From Bordetella parapertussis (lineage in GTDB: Bacteria; Pseudomonadota; Gammaproteobacteria; Burkholderiales; Burkholderiaceae_C), in NCBI GenBank assembly GCA_945878065.1, contig CAMDXA010000008.1, forward strand, positions 14,368 to 78,367: a stretch of DNA of 64,000 nucleotides, read 5' to 3'. A program made the position numbers and the translations under genes. Shown in pieces: positions 50,051 through 59,717 of this stretch. The notes beneath the pieces were generated by a model. That model saw only the letters and a list, made by a program, of their open reading frames with translations. It was not told the DNA's origin and did no database searches. Position 1 is the stretch's first letter, and the number at the start of each line of letters is the position of its first letter.

Positions 50051-51024
50051 GGCTTGGCTCCCAAGGTCAGTGCTGGATCGATCACAGGGGGAAATACGTT
50101 GGGATAAGGCGGTGCTACACCGTGCTTGATCGCCCACAAATACCAGTTATCAACCACCGTACCGGTGAGCAAAATGCCGATGCCGCCAGTCAACGGACAC
50201 AGCACAGCAAACCACCACGCCCAACGGTGGATGGATTCCATGGTGGCGTTAAAGCCCATGGTCCAACGCCAGAACAAACCAGCGCGCTCGGAAGCAGTAC
50301 CACGATCGACGATTTGCTCAATTTCGCGCTCACCGCCGTAACGCGTCACGGCCAAGATGGTCGCGCCGTGCATGGCAAACAACAGCACCGAGCCATACAA
50401 AAACACAATCGACAAAGCATGGAACGGGTTGTAGAACAAGTTGCCGTAGCGAATGGACAAAGCCGCCGTCCAGTCCAAGTGCGGGAAGATGCCGTAAGGC
50501 ACAGCCTCACCCCATGAACCCATCAAAATCGGGCGGAAAAAACCGAGTACGAAGAACAACCACAGCGCCGCGGCAAATGCCCAAGCGACATGCGTACCCA
50601 TTCCCAGCGCAATGGCACGTCGGTACATACGCACCCACCAAGCCAATACCGAGATGGACAACAACAAACCCACAATCAAAAACCAACCGCCTTGGTTCAA
50701 GGGCGGCATTGACAAACCATATTCCGGTGGTGGCGGTTCAAGCGCCAACCAGAACAACTGACGCACCAATTGAACCGGATCCCAGTTGACCGAAGCCAAC
50801 ATGTTCAAACCGATGATGTTGAACGCCAGCATGCCGCAAACCAATGACAACACACCAAAACCACCCAAGTAAATGGGTCCGAGTTGTGCATTGCCGATCT
50901 TGCCCAATAACCAGAAGATGGCAGGGTGTCCAAAGCGCGGGCTGTTGCCGGGGCCGAGTTCGGTGCCGTGGTGCACTGGTCCCCGGGCTTGCACCGTGGT
51001 GAAAAGGTTGTAGTAGTCAGCCAT
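50047..51024 (-). CDS. pufM: Reaction centre M subunit
   Basis: The 325-aa membrane protein with five helices binds half of the special pair and QA. Sequence landmarks are [14 protein letters not shown], the Fe-ligand histidines in [20 protein letters not shown] and the [10 protein letters not shown] helix. It begins 21 bases after pufL. Confidence 0.98.
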   Translation of the reverse strand: MADYYNLFTTVQARGPVHHGTELGPGNSPRFGHPAIFWLLGKIGNAQLGPIYLGGFGVLSLVCGMLAFNIIGLNMLASVNWDPVQLVRQLFWLALEPPPPEYGLSMPPLNQGGWFLIVGLLLSISVLAWWVRMYRRAIALGMGTHVAWAFAAALWLFFVLGFFRPILMGSWGEAVPYGIFPHLDWTAALSIRYGNLFYNPFHALSIVFLYGSVLLFAMHGATILAVTRYGGEREIEQIVDRGTASERAGLFWRWTMGFNATMESIHRWAWWFAVLCPLTGGIGILLTGTVVDNWYLWAIKHGVAPPYPNVFPPVIDPALTLGAKP

Positions 51025-51045
51025 TTATGTTGCTCCTGTCAAGCG

Positions 51046-51879
51046 TCAAGGCCACTGAGACCAGATGGGCAGATTCAGCCACCAGCCCCACCATTCGGGC
51101 CAGCCGCGACTCCAGAACGGACCGCTGATGACAATGCACAAGGCACTGAAAGCCACAGCAGCCATAGCGAGAAACACGCCGAGACGGTGGATACCCAAGG
51201 TGCCGATGGAGTAACCGATGGTGTCGCGGAAAAACGTGTCTTCGTGTTCAGGCGTTTTGACAACCTGGCCCTTGCCGGGATTGGTGGCCGACAAAATCAA
51301 AGCACCATGCAGCGACAACGCGAACGTGGTGGCAAAGAAGAAACTCACCGCCAGCATGTGTGCGGGGTTGTAGTGAAAGTGCAGGTATTGGTAACCAACG
51401 TTGGAGACCCAATCGAGGTGGCTGTAAATACCGTAGGGAAATGCATGGCCCCATCCACCCATCAACACCGGACGAATCACTTCAAGCGTGAAGTACGCAA
51501 ATATCGCCATGCTGAATGCCGCAGGCACGTGATAGCCCATGCCCAACTTGCGACAGATTTCTACTTCACGCAATGCCCAGGATACAAACGCGCCCAGCGC
51601 ACAAATCGTGATGAGTTGCCACAACCCGCCTTCCATCAGCGGCGCAAAGCGCAGGCCGTAGGACAAATTAGGGGGGGCAATACTGATTTGCCAAAGATTC
51701 CAAGTTGGGCCTTGTGACGCACCCCACAAAATCATGGCAGTACCGAGAAATGCAAAAAAGATGGTGGTGACCCCGAAAAAGCCCACATAAAACGGACCTA
51801 ACCAAAAGTCAAACAAATCACCACCGACAAGGGTTCCACCTCGCACTCGGTATTTTTTTTCAAAGCTGAGCATGGCCAT
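51046..51879 (-). CDS. pufL: Reaction centre L subunit
   Basis: The 277-aa membrane protein binds the special pair and QB. N-terminal [20 protein letters not shown] and the helices around [20 protein letters not shown] and [18 protein letters not shown] are diagnostic. A strong GGAGG lies before ATG 51879. It is separated from pufA by an intercistronic hairpin. Confidence 0.98.
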   Translation of the reverse strand: MAMLSFEKKYRVRGGTLVGGDLFDFWLGPFYVGFFGVTTIFFAFLGTAMILWGASQGPTWNLWQISIAPPNLSYGLRFAPLMEGGLWQLITICALGAFVSWALREVEICRKLGMGYHVPAAFSMAIFAYFTLEVIRPVLMGGWGHAFPYGIYSHLDWVSNVGYQYLHFHYNPAHMLAVSFFFATTFALSLHGALILSATNPGKGQVVKTPEHEDTFFRDTIGYSIGTLGIHRLGVFLAMAAVAFSALCIVISGPFWSRGWPEWWGWWLNLPIWSQWP

Positions 51880-51926
51880 GTGTTAGCCCTCCTGCCGCAA
51901 GTGATGTCACAAAGAAATTAAAAAAT

Positions 51927-51955
51927 GCAGGTGCTGTCTTTTAAACAGCACCTGC
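51927..51955 (-). terminator. pufA-pufL intercistronic hairpin
   Basis: An 11-bp perfect stem (GCAGGTGCTGT with ACAGCACCTGC) around a seven-base loop is followed by a T-run on the transcribed strand. In Rhodobacter a hairpin here stabilises the pufBA mRNA and lets only part of transcription reach pufLM. This adjusts the LH1 to RC ratio. The same role is inferred here. Confidence 0.8.
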
Positions 51956-51970
51956 CGGTGCTGACAAAGT

Positions 51971-52171
51971 TCAGGACTTTTCGGCAGGAACAGCCGCAGG
52001 CATGGGCGAGTTTTGCGCCGATGCAGCTACAGGCTTTTTCGCGCCATCGAGCCAGTTGAACTTGTTCGTGCTGAGCAAAATGAGATGGATCATTGCTGCC
52101 AAACCGAACAGAAAAATACCCTGGACCACCATGGCCCGCAAAGGGTCGTACAAGCGCCAAATTCTCCACAT
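51971..52171 (-). CDS. pufA: LH1 alpha polypeptide
   Basis: The 66-aa antenna protein starts MWRIWRLYDPLRAMVVQ and has the bacteriochlorophyll-ligating histidine in MIHLILLSTNKFNWLDG. The C-terminus is extended and rich in Ala and Pro (about 20 residues after the helix). GGAGA precedes the ATG, and the TAG of the preceding small ORF overlaps this ribosome site. Confidence 0.97.
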   Translation of the reverse strand: MWRIWRLYDPLRAMVVQGIFLFGLAAMIHLILLSTNKFNWLDGAKKPVAASAQNSPMPAAVPAEKS

Positions 52172-52182
52172 GATGCTTTCTC

Positions 52183-52410
52183 CTAAATGATGTGAGACAT
52201 GAACGTATAAACCGAAGCCTTCACACCCGAGATGATGTTGGGCATGTTCTCCGCCCCGGGCAGCCAGGATTTCCAGCGCATGCCAATCAATTGACCGACA
52301 ACCGCAAAAGAAAGCAAGACAACGAAACAGGGAACAAAAATCAGAACAAACGCAATCCGTTCATCCCAGTCGGATGATTTATGCGTCTCAAAAGAGGTGG
52401 TGTTAGCCAT
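52183..52410 (-). CDS. 75-aa single-helix membrane protein between pufB and pufA
   Basis: ATG 52410 follows GGAG by seven bases, and the stop merges into the pufA ribosome site, so this is a translated gene. It has a polar N-terminus, one transmembrane helix (about 19-43, IAFVLIFVPCFVVLLSFAVV) and a 30-residue tail RWKSWLPGAENMPNIISGVK onward. No histidine lies in the helix, so it is not an ordinary antenna polypeptide. The tail loosely recalls the end of PufX (LP..EN...NI.G) and its size recalls PufQ. Neither is certain and both normally lie elsewhere in puf operons. Its place between the two LH1 genes suggests high expression, perhaps as an RC-LH1 accessory subunit. Confidence 0.85.
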   Translation of the reverse strand: MANTTSFETHKSSDWDERIAFVLIFVPCFVVLLSFAVVGQLIGMRWKSWLPGAENMPNIISGVKASVYTFMSHII

Positions 52411-52441
52411 GGGTTTACTCCGTTCGGTTAAAGAACTTGAC

Positions 52442-52588
52442 TCAGAACCAGGGCCGCCATGCCCAGACCAAGATGTGAGCCAGCACAGCGACTGCTGTGA
52501 AGCCAACGGTTCCTTGGATCCAGAACTGGTGGAACTCCTGAGCCTCTTCGTCAGTCAGGCCGGAAATAGATGTCCGATGATTTGACAT
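52442..52588 (-). CDS. pufB: LH1 beta polypeptide
   Basis: The 48-aa antenna protein contains [17 protein letters not shown], the ligating histidine in [14 protein letters not shown] and one membrane helix. AAGGAG lies seven bases before ATG 52588. It forms the alpha-beta pairs of the LH1 ring with PufA, but here is separated from pufA by another gene. Confidence 0.97.
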   Translation of the reverse strand: MSNHRTSISGLTDEEAQEFHQFWIQGTVGFTAVAVLAHILVWAWRPWF

Positions 52589-52602
52589 GCGATGCTCCTT
52601 CT

Positions 52603-52728
52603 TCAAAATGGCCGTAAGGCCAACGCTGCGCCCAACCCGCGCAACCTGGGCAGCCGCAGCAGGTGCTGCGACATCGGGGTACATCCACAGGCACACACCT
52701 GTGAAAGCAATTCATTGCATGGCTTCAT
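52603..52728 (-). CDS. Putative 41-aa Cys-rich leader ORF between bchZ and pufB
   Basis: ATG 52728 overlaps the bchZ stop (ATGA). The frame encodes [20 protein letters not shown] and a Leu/Arg-rich end, stopping 14 bases before pufB. It occupies the place where pufQ lies in Rhodobacter but does not resemble PufQ. It may be a leader peptide that keeps ribosomes on the mRNA into pufB, or a chance frame. Two small hairpins lie within it (52605-52618 and around 52655-52670). Confidence 0.4.
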   Translation of the reverse strand: MKPCNELLSQVCACGCTPMSQHLLRLPRLRGLGAALALRPF

Positions 52729-54197
52729 GCGGTCTCTCCCAAACCAAGCTCAGCACCGGCGGAGCGCACATGGTCTTCGGTGACCAACTCCACGCCGCTG
52801 GAGCGCGCCTTGCCTTCGGCCAGATCTCGCAAACGCTTGGCTGCAGAAATTTGCACCAGCACCGGCTGGCCTGCCACCAAAGACTGCAAACGCATTTGCG
52901 CCGCGTCGTCCCACGGTGTGTTCTCTTGCGCACCACTGATGCCGCGTGCCAAGGTGGCATCCACCTTGTCCATGTCGGTGCCCAGCGGCAGAATGTGGAA
53001 CAAGGCATCGAACAAGCAGTTGCAACACTCTTGAATGAGGTAAGTTGCACCGCTGTAGCCCATGAACGGCGTACCGGTATGGCGGCGGATGATGGCGCCA
53101 GGAAACGATGCAGGAATAAACGAGGCCTTCATCGGACCGGTGCTGCCGGCTTCTGCCAGGTACATGCGTTCGTTGTAGCTGCCAAACAAAATCAGCGGCA
53201 TTTGTTTGTGGACCAACTCACGCACAGCCGCGTTATCGGTTTTTTGCCCCGGGATACGCGAGACCGCAAACTTACAAGGCATGCCCATTTCTGTTTCCAA
53301 AAATTTACGTATGCCACGCGCGTATGTGTCTGTGGCCACCACCGCGAAACTGGCGGTCGCAAAAAAGTCTTGGGTGACTGAGCGCCACAAGTCCCACACC
53401 GGTTTGATGGTGGTGTGGCGCTCGCGTTGAATGAACGGCTCGGGGTCCAGCCCCAGCAATTCGCCGAGCTTGCGCAAAAATTTGGTGGTGCTGTGCAAGC
53501 CGATGGGCGCTTGCAAATAAGGACGGTCCAGCGCCTCGCACAACATGCGACCGAATTCGCGGTACATGCAAATGTTGACATCGGCTTCCACCAGTTGCGA
53601 CACCTCGGCCAAATGGCTGCCCAAGGGGAACACCATGTTGATGTCTGCGCCTATGCCTTGCACCATGCGTCGGATTTCAGCCAGATCGCTGGGGCTGTTG
53701 AATGTGCCGTAGCAAGGCCCGATGATGTTGACGCGAGGCTTCTCGCCTTCTTTGCGAACACGCTTAGGCACTTTTTTCATGCCGTATTCGGTCCACAACC
53801 AATACATGGCGCGGTTGGCGCATTGCCACTGGTCTTCGTCGATGGTGCGCGGCAAAAAGCGCATCAGGTTGGTGCCCTCGGGAGTGACACCACCGCCGAT
53901 CATTTCGGCAATCGAACCGGTAACCACCACGGCAGGCAAATCAGGGTCGAGCACTTGGTGGGCACGCTTCATCGCGCCCTCGGTGCCCTCACGCCCAAGT
54001 TGTTCTTCGGCCAGACCGGTCACCACGATAGGCAATTCATGCGGTGGCAATGCATCCGTGTAATGCAACACCGACGTGACAGGCAGGTTTTCACAGCCGA
54101 CCGGTCCGTCGATGACGACTTGCAGTCCTTTGATCGCGGTGAACACATACACCGCTCCCCAGTAACCGCCAGCTCTGTCGTGGTCTAGAACAAACAT
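52725..54197 (-). CDS. bchZ: Chlorophyllide a reductase subunit Z
   Basis: The 490-aa subunit forms with BchY the catalytic part of the nitrogenase-like enzyme that reduces ring B to give bacteriochlorophyllide. It starts [20 protein letters not shown], has [20 protein letters not shown], and [22 protein letters not shown] 54197 shares one base with the bchY stop (TGATG). A longer frame to 54296 lies within bchY. Confidence 0.96.
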   Translation of the reverse strand: MFVLDHDRAGGYWGAVYVFTAIKGLQVVIDGPVGCENLPVTSVLHYTDALPPHELPIVVTGLAEEQLGREGTEGAMKRAHQVLDPDLPAVVVTGSIAEMIGGGVTPEGTNLMRFLPRTIDEDQWQCANRAMYWLWTEYGMKKVPKRVRKEGEKPRVNIIGPCYGTFNSPSDLAEIRRMVQGIGADINMVFPLGSHLAEVSQLVEADVNICMYREFGRMLCEALDRPYLQAPIGLHSTTKFLRKLGELLGLDPEPFIQRERHTTIKPVWDLWRSVTQDFFATASFAVVATDTYARGIRKFLETEMGMPCKFAVSRIPGQKTDNAAVRELVHKQMPLILFGSYNERMYLAEAGSTGPMKASFIPASFPGAIIRRHTGTPFMGYSGATYLIQECCNCLFDALFHILPLGTDMDKVDATLARGISGAQENTPWDDAAQMRLQSLVAGQPVLVQISAAKRLRDLAEGKARSSGVELVTEDHVRSAGAELGLGETA

Positions 54198-55726
54198 CAG
54201 CCCATCTCCTCGGCTTTGCGTTTTTTCTGTTTTTTCTCGAACTGGCGACGCACTTCTTTTTTGAAGTCTGGGTGCATAACGGGAACGTTCTCCCACACTC
54301 CGGCTTCATCGCCTTGTCCGACTGATCCAAAAAACGCCTTCATTTCATCGAACCGGGCCTGGTTACCGATGGCCGCATTGACCACTTGAATCAGCGAACC
54401 GGCACCGGCCACGCCCATGAGCGGGCGGGCAGAAATAAGGTTGGTGAAATACAGCGAGGGAATACTCAACTCTTTGGCCGCTTGCACCACTGGCGTGGTG
54501 CCGATGGCGAGTTGCGGTTTGAACTCGTGCATGGCTGCCAAGTCTTGTTCCAGCGACGCGCGGAACTGCACATGCACGCCTTTGGACTGCAGCCACTCGG
54601 CATCGTGTGCATTCCATGGTGTGGCAGGGCAGGCGCTGCCGACATAGCGCAAATCGGCACCACATTCGATCAATAAACGCGCCACCAACAACTCGGAACC
54701 TTCGTAGCCGCTCAAGGTGATGCGGCCATTGATTTTTTGCGATGCCAACACGCCGCGCATAGCACCCAATGTTTGGTTGCGTGCAGCGTCGATTTTTTCT
54801 TGCGACACATCACAGGCTTTGCCAATCGCGCCCAGCCAATCATGGGTACCATCGATACCAACAGGTGCGGAACCCACCACCGGGCGACCGGCCGCTTGAA
54901 ATTCGCGCACGCTGGCGGTGTAAAAAGGATGAATCGCGGCCACCGCTTTGCAGTCCAACGCCGCATACAGCTCGCGCCATTCGCGTGTAGGAACAACAGT
55001 GCCGACCGCCAAGTCCATGGGTCCGATCATTTGCGCAATGATCATGGGGTCTGCAGGGAACATTTCACCCAGCAAGGTGATGGTGGGTTTGCTGCTGCGG
55101 CCTTGGCGCGGTGCAGCCACTGGACCGGCCATGGCTTCTTGGCGGGCGTAATGCAACATGGCACCCGCCAACACATCTTTGGCTTCGGCGTGTGTAGGCA
55201 CACCAAAACCGGGTACATCGATACCGATGATGCGAACGCCGTTGATTTCTTTGGGCAACAACTGCAAGGGTACGCCACTGGCTGTGGGCACACACAGGTT
55301 GATGATGACAATGCAATCGAGTGTTTTTGGGTCGGCTTGCTCGTACACCGCATCGCGGATGTCTTCAAACAATTTGCCTGTGACCAGTGTTTCCGAATTG
55401 AACGGCACATAACCGACCGTGCGGCGGGCGCCGTAAAAATGTGAGGTGAAGGTCAAGCCATACACACAACACGCCGAACCGCTCAGGATGGTGGCGGTGC
55501 GACGCATGCGCAAACCCACACGCAACGAACCAAACGCCGGACACATGGACTGCGGTTGGTCATGCGGACCTTTGGGGTAGTCGGCTGCGTACTGCGCCAA
55601 CACTTCGCTCTTACCGGCCTTGGCGGCAGCGTCAAGCAATTGGTCTTTACCGGCATGACAACCCAAACCATCGGCCGCAGTGGCCGCAGCATTGGGCAAA
55701 GGTGTGATGGGAATGATGTCGCTCAT
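54197..55726 (-). CDS. bchY: Chlorophyllide a reductase subunit Y
   Basis: The 509-aa subunit pairs with BchZ. Cluster cysteines occur in [30 protein letters not shown] and [20 protein letters not shown]. The C-terminal 25 residues are highly basic ([16 protein letters not shown]). It begins seven bases after bchX. Confidence 0.96.
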   Translation of the reverse strand: MSDIIPITPLPNAAATAADGLGCHAGKDQLLDAAAKAGKSEVLAQYAADYPKGPHDQPQSMCPAFGSLRVGLRMRRTATILSGSACCVYGLTFTSHFYGARRTVGYVPFNSETLVTGKLFEDIRDAVYEQADPKTLDCIVIINLCVPTASGVPLQLLPKEINGVRIIGIDVPGFGVPTHAEAKDVLAGAMLHYARQEAMAGPVAAPRQGRSSKPTITLLGEMFPADPMIIAQMIGPMDLAVGTVVPTREWRELYAALDCKAVAAIHPFYTASVREFQAAGRPVVGSAPVGIDGTHDWLGAIGKACDVSQEKIDAARNQTLGAMRGVLASQKINGRITLSGYEGSELLVARLLIECGADLRYVGSACPATPWNAHDAEWLQSKGVHVQFRASLEQDLAAMHEFKPQLAIGTTPVVQAAKELSIPSLYFTNLISARPLMGVAGAGSLIQVVNAAIGNQARFDEMKAFFGSVGQGDEAGVWENVPVMHPDFKKEVRRQFEKKQKKRKAEEMG

Positions 55727-55733
55727 GCTGTAC

Positions 55734-56741
55734 TCAGACTTCGTCGTAAACCACTTCGAGGGTGGGCTTGTCGATGACGGTTTTGCCGGTCATGTCAACT
55801 TCTGTGGCGGGCGTCATGACAAAGTCGCGGCCGGTCACATCAGCGCTGAACAGACCCAACAACTGGTCTTGCGTTTGCGGCTTGGGTCGTTGCGGCGGAG
55901 CCTCGGCCACGTTTTTGGCCAACTCGGCAAACAGCGAACCCCATTCACCATCTGGCTTGCCGATGATTTCGTAGCTGGCACTTTTGCGGCGGATGTCTTC
56001 GTTGGCAGGAATGGCGGCCAGCACAGGAATGCCTGCGTTGGCGGCAAACGCCTGCGCTTCGCCCGTGCCGTCGTCTTTGTTGATCACCATGCCGGCCACG
56101 CCGACATTGCCGCCGAGCTTGCGGAAATATTCCACCGCGCTGCACACGTTGTTTGCCACATACAGCGACTGCAAATCGTTAGAGGCCACGACGATGACTT
56201 TTTGGCACATGTCGCGGGCAATCGGCAAACCGAAACCGCCGCACACCACGTCACCCAAAAAGTCGAGCAATACGTAGTCAAAACCCCACTCGTGAAAGCC
56301 GAGTTTTTCCATGGTTTCAAAGCCATGGATGATGCCGCGTCCGCCGCAACCGCGACCCACTTCTGGGCCGCCAAGTTCCATGGCGAACACGCCATCACGA
56401 ATGAAGCAAACGTCACCGATCTTGATTTCTTCACCCGCGAGTTTTTTCTTGGATGAGGTTTCGATGATGGTGGGGCAGGCTTTGCCACCGAACAGCAAAC
56501 TGGTGGTGTCGCTCTTCGGGTCACAACCAATGAGTAAAACTTTTTTGCCTTGCTGCGCCATCATGTAACTGAGGTTGGCCAACGTGAAGCTTTTGCCAAT
56601 TCCGCCCTTGCCGTAAATGGCAATGATTTGGGTTTCCTTGGTGACTTCGCCGGTGTGCACAGGATCAGGCTCTTGAAAAGCCTCTTGGCGCAGGCGATCG
56701 ACAAACTGGACAGGCTTTTCGTTGCTTTGTGGGTCGCTCAT
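55734..56741 (-). CDS. bchX: Chlorophyllide a reductase iron-sulfur ATPase BchX
   Basis: The 335-aa NifH-like protein passes electrons to BchYZ. It has a P-loop [20 protein letters not shown] and cluster cysteines in GPEVGRGCGGRGI and [17 protein letters not shown]. It is preceded by a promoter region with a PpsR-like box. In most purple bacteria bchC lies just upstream; here it does not. Confidence 0.97.
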   Translation of the reverse strand: MSDPQSNEKPVQFVDRLRQEAFQEPDPVHTGEVTKETQIIAIYGKGGIGKSFTLANLSYMMAQQGKKVLLIGCDPKSDTTSLLFGGKACPTIIETSSKKKLAGEEIKIGDVCFIRDGVFAMELGGPEVGRGCGGRGIIHGFETMEKLGFHEWGFDYVLLDFLGDVVCGGFGLPIARDMCQKVIVVASNDLQSLYVANNVCSAVEYFRKLGGNVGVAGMVINKDDGTGEAQAFAANAGIPVLAAIPANEDIRRKSASYEIIGKPDGEWGSLFAELAKNVAEAPPQRPKPQTQDQLLGLFSADVTGRDFVMTPATEVDMTGKTVIDKPTLEVVYDEV

Positions 56742-56859
56742 CGTTGTCTCCGTTTACCAGTCATGGATGAAAATTCATTCCCTTGGTGTGTATTTTTGGG
56801 TTTACATTGATTTGTGTCAACCCAAATTGACGTTTTATTGGTCCTGCTAGGGTAATTAC
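56742..56859. promoter_or_regulatory. bchX promoter region with PpsR-like box
   Basis: TGTCAACCCAAATTGACG at 56815-56832 matches TGT-N12-ACA except for the last base. GCTAGGGTAATTAC lies 13 bases further upstream at 56846-56859, next to the crtF stop. The same 13-base spacing occurs upstream of bchG. No reading frame or remnant of bchC was found in this gap. Confidence 0.6.
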
Positions 56860-58020
56860 TTACCTTTTTTGACCCATCAGCATGCGGGTGTGCAGCGGCA
56901 TCGGGTTAGCGACCGGCTCGACCGACTCAAAACCCGCCTCAATCATGAACCCGCGCAATTCAGCCGGGGTGCGCAATCTGCCGCTGCCCATGGCCAGCAA
57001 ATAGAAATGAAAGTACGCATCTCCGACAGGCGGCTCACCGGCGGGTTGGGCCATCGGCTCTGCCAGCAGCAATCGTCCGCCGCTGGGCAGCGTCTGGTAG
57101 ATTTTTTGCAGCAAAGCCTTGACGACAGCGTCTGGGTGGTCATGGGCCACGCGCACCAGCGTGACCAAATCCGCACCCTTGGGCAGGGCGTTGCTGATGA
57201 AACTGCCTGCGTGCACTGTGACCCGCCCGGACAAACCCGCTTGCTCCATGCGCTGAGCCGCCAATGCTGCGACAGGGGGCAAATCCATCACATGCAAATG
57301 CAAACTGGGAACATGTTGTGCCAGCGCCATCACCCAGCCGCCCTTGCCGCCGCCAATGTCCAGCACTTGTCGGTGTCCGGTAAAGTCATATGCCGCCAAC
57401 AATTCCTCGATGACGAAACGCTGAGATGCAGACATCAGCTCGGAATAGCGAGCGACTTTTTCTGCCTCCCAGCCTTGCGGGCTGTCGCCATTCATGTAGG
57501 GCCAATAGGCCTGCATGTGCGGCTGCATCTCGTCCCGCAACAAGGCAAGCGGGTCGCGCATGTCGTCAAACAGCACCGCGTTGTGCTCGATCATCAAACG
57601 CAAGCCCGGGTCAGCGGCCACCGGTGCGCCCAAAGCCCCCAGCCCATAACTGTCAGGGCCGCGTTGCTCGATCAATCGCAATGCCATGGCGGATTGCAAC
57701 AACCGCTGCATGGCCGCAGGTGGCATGCGGCAATGTTGCGCCAACTGTGACAGCGAACGCGGTTGCTCGCGCAACCACTCGAAGACTTGTAAACGCACAC
57801 ATGCCAGCAGCACTTGCGAATGCACAAACCCCGCCATCACCTCAAACAGTTGTGCAGCACGGCGGCGCGTCACCCAGCGGGTCAGCGGATTGCTGATGGC
57901 CCAGCGATAAAACGCCGGAGAAGTCATCCAACGGTCTAAACGTTGGTCCCATTGCTGACGCCAGCTCGGCCGCTCTGTGGCTTGCGCAGCCTGCGTTTTG
58001 GCCAGATCAAGACTTTTCAT
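56860..58020 (-). CDS. crtF: Demethylspheroidene O-methyltransferase
   Basis: The 386-aa SAM-dependent methyltransferase methylates 1-hydroxycarotenoids in the spheroidene pathway. It has an N-terminal winged-helix dimerisation part, then the SAM motif VLDIGGGKGGWVMALAQHV and the catalytic region VRVAHDHPDAVVKALLQKIY. ATG 58020 is chosen; a TTG three codons earlier is less likely. It lies 12 bases after crtE. Confidence 0.94.
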   Translation of the reverse strand: MKSLDLAKTQAAQATERPSWRQQWDQRLDRWMTSPAFYRWAISNPLTRWVTRRRAAQLFEVMAGFVHSQVLLACVRLQVFEWLREQPRSLSQLAQHCRMPPAAMQRLLQSAMALRLIEQRGPDSYGLGALGAPVAADPGLRLMIEHNAVLFDDMRDPLALLRDEMQPHMQAYWPYMNGDSPQGWEAEKVARYSELMSASQRFVIEELLAAYDFTGHRQVLDIGGGKGGWVMALAQHVPSLHLHVMDLPPVAALAAQRMEQAGLSGRVTVHAGSFISNALPKGADLVTLVRVAHDHPDAVVKALLQKIYQTLPSGGRLLLAEPMAQPAGEPPVGDAYFHFYLLAMGSGRLRTPAELRGFMIEAGFESVEPVANPMPLHTRMLMGQKR

Positions 58021-58032
58021 GGTGCACAAATA

Positions 58033-58938
58033 TCAGGCGCTGACCCGTTTGGGTGAGCTGACCAATTGGCGAGAAATCTGCGCGCATGCGTCCGGTGGGA
58101 CCAAGCGTTCTGATTCGCTCAACACCAATTGCTGCATGGCTGCGCGACTCTCGCAAGCAGGTACCGAATTCACGGCGGTTTGCATCAGTGCATTGAAATA
58201 ATCCAACGCGCCCACCAAACCCAAATCGGCAGCGGCACTTGGGCGGCCATGGTGCGCATCTTGTCCGGCGGGTTTGCCCAATTGATCGGCTTGCATCATC
58301 ACATCGCGAATATCGTCAGCGACTTGATAAGCCTCACCCAAGGTGTCTCCAAGTTTGCGCCACGGTGCGGGGTCAACACCCGCAGCCAATGCGCCCGCGC
58401 AAGTGGCAGCGACAAACAACGCACCGGTTTTGGCGCGTTGGTATTGGCTGAGTTCCACACGTGATTCGCATTCCCACGCCTGTCCGGCGACGATGCCATC
58501 GGGCGCGCCAACGCCATCGCTGATGATGCCGAGCAATTGCACGGTTCGCATCGGGTGCAAACGGCCGCTGTACGCCAGCGTCTGATAGGCCATGATGATC
58601 AAAGCGTCACCGGTCAACAACGCCAATGGCTCGCCAAATTGTTTGTGTACCGTGACTTGACCTCGGCGCATATCGGCATCGTCAAAACAGGGCATGTCAT
58701 CGTGAACCAATGATGCGCAATGCAACAGCTCTATGGCCACAGCTGCTGCATTGGTCAGCGCGAGATCGTCCTCACCACAGGCCTTGGCAACCGCCAGGCA
58801 TAACTGCGGACGGATACGCGCACCGCCTGGAAACACCGCATGTCGCATAGCCTCCATCAGTCGAGGCGGGGCAGTGCTGGTTTTTGTCCGTGAAAAATGC
58901 TGCTCAAGGGCAGCTTCTATGCGGTTAATCAAGCTCAT
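58033..58938 (-). CDS. crtE: Geranylgeranyl diphosphate synthase
   Basis: The 301-aa trans-prenyltransferase makes the C20 precursor for carotenoids and the bacteriochlorophyll tail. The first Asp-rich motif is [17 protein letters not shown] and the second is YQVADDIRDVMMQ. ATG 58938 follows AGGGGG by five bases; the frame is open to 58995 but lacks such a site. A perfect PpsR box lies 58 bases upstream. Confidence 0.95.
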   Translation of the reverse strand: MSLINRIEAALEQHFSRTKTSTAPPRLMEAMRHAVFPGGARIRPQLCLAVAKACGEDDLALTNAAAVAIELLHCASLVHDDMPCFDDADMRRGQVTVHKQFGEPLALLTGDALIIMAYQTLAYSGRLHPMRTVQLLGIISDGVGAPDGIVAGQAWECESRVELSQYQRAKTGALFVAATCAGALAAGVDPAPWRKLGDTLGEAYQVADDIRDVMMQADQLGKPAGQDAHHGRPSAAADLGLVGALDYFNALMQTAVNSVPACESRAAMQQLVLSESERLVPPDACAQISRQLVSSPKRVSA

Positions 58939-58996
58939 GGGACCCCCTGATGGGGTGGTAACTACCGCACCGACAATTCGACGCGACATCCACAAG

Positions 58997-59014
58997 TGTC
59001 AATTTAACATGACA
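58997..59014. promoter_or_regulatory. PpsR/CrtJ box upstream of crtE
   Basis: TGTCAATTTAACATGACA is a TGT-N12-ACA palindrome. On the minus strand its TTGACA half is a possible -35. An ACAAACCATAG element directly adjoins it on the upstream side. It would control crtE-crtF and possibly everything down to crtC. Confidence 0.7.
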
Positions 59015-59058
59015 CTATGGTTTGTCAACCAGATATTTCACCAGTCAATGTGCGCTAT

Positions 59059-59658
59059 TTACATGCCCAAGGGGCTGACGCCAAACAACCAGCGGTGCCC
59101 GCCGAACAACAAAATGGCCCATACCGCCACCCCAACCAGCACCACGAGCCAGGTGTTGAACATGCGGACGACAGGAGGCGCCAAGTCTGTTGGTGAGGCA
59201 AGTGCCGCCAAGCGGTCACGCTGGCGGGCGGCACGGAAATTGAGCATGGCCCACAACAAAAATGCGCCGAACAACACCACATCAGCCGATTTGCCGTTAG
59301 ACAACAAATGGGCCAGCGCCCACACCTTGACCGACAACACCATTGGGTGGCGCAACTTGGCTTTGATCGCGTTATTCGGCACTTGAGAGGCCACCAACAA
59401 CACAAGTGCCAGCAACATCAACAAAGCTGCCAAATGGCGCATGCCCGTGGGCGGCACCCACAGCATCGGGCTGTCCCAGCGGATGGCGCTAAACCCATAC
59501 ACCATCAGCACAAAGCCAGTGAGCGAGGCGACGCTGTACGTGCCTTTGTAGAACTTCTCGCCCCACTGAGCCAGCCTTTTTGCACGCCAGTCGTCGGCAA
59601 ACACACGCACCGAATGGCTGCCCAAAAACAACACCAAACCCAAAATAAACCATGCCAT
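59059..59658 (-). CDS. NnrU-family membrane protein
   Basis: The 199-aa protein has about five or six hydrophobic helices and the NnrU-type sequences FLGSHSVRVFADDWRAKRLA, KLRHPMVLSVKVWALAHLL and FGAFLLWAMLNFRAARQRDR. NnrU proteins are linked to nitrogen-oxide metabolism and are homologous to the plant zeta-carotene isomerase Z-ISO. Here it lies between crtE and ispA, with strong AAGGAG before ATG 59658. A carotenoid role is only suggested by place; it may be an old neighbour of ispA. Confidence 0.82.
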   Translation of the reverse strand: MAWFILGLVLFLGSHSVRVFADDWRAKRLAQWGEKFYKGTYSVASLTGFVLMVYGFSAIRWDSPMLWVPPTGMRHLAALLMLLALVLLVASQVPNNAIKAKLRHPMVLSVKVWALAHLLSNGKSADVVLFGAFLLWAMLNFRAARQRDRLAALASPTDLAPPVVRMFNTWLVVLVGVAVWAILLFGGHRWLFGVSPLGM

Positions 59659-59717
59659 GTCGATCTCCTTGTGAGTTGCCGGTGGGTGCGGTTGTAAGGC
59701 CGCCAATAGGTGTCAGG

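Noticed and set aside
56742..56859. Possible remnant of bchC between crtF and bchX
   Set aside because: Only promoter-like sequence is present; no frame resembles an alcohol dehydrogenase fragment.
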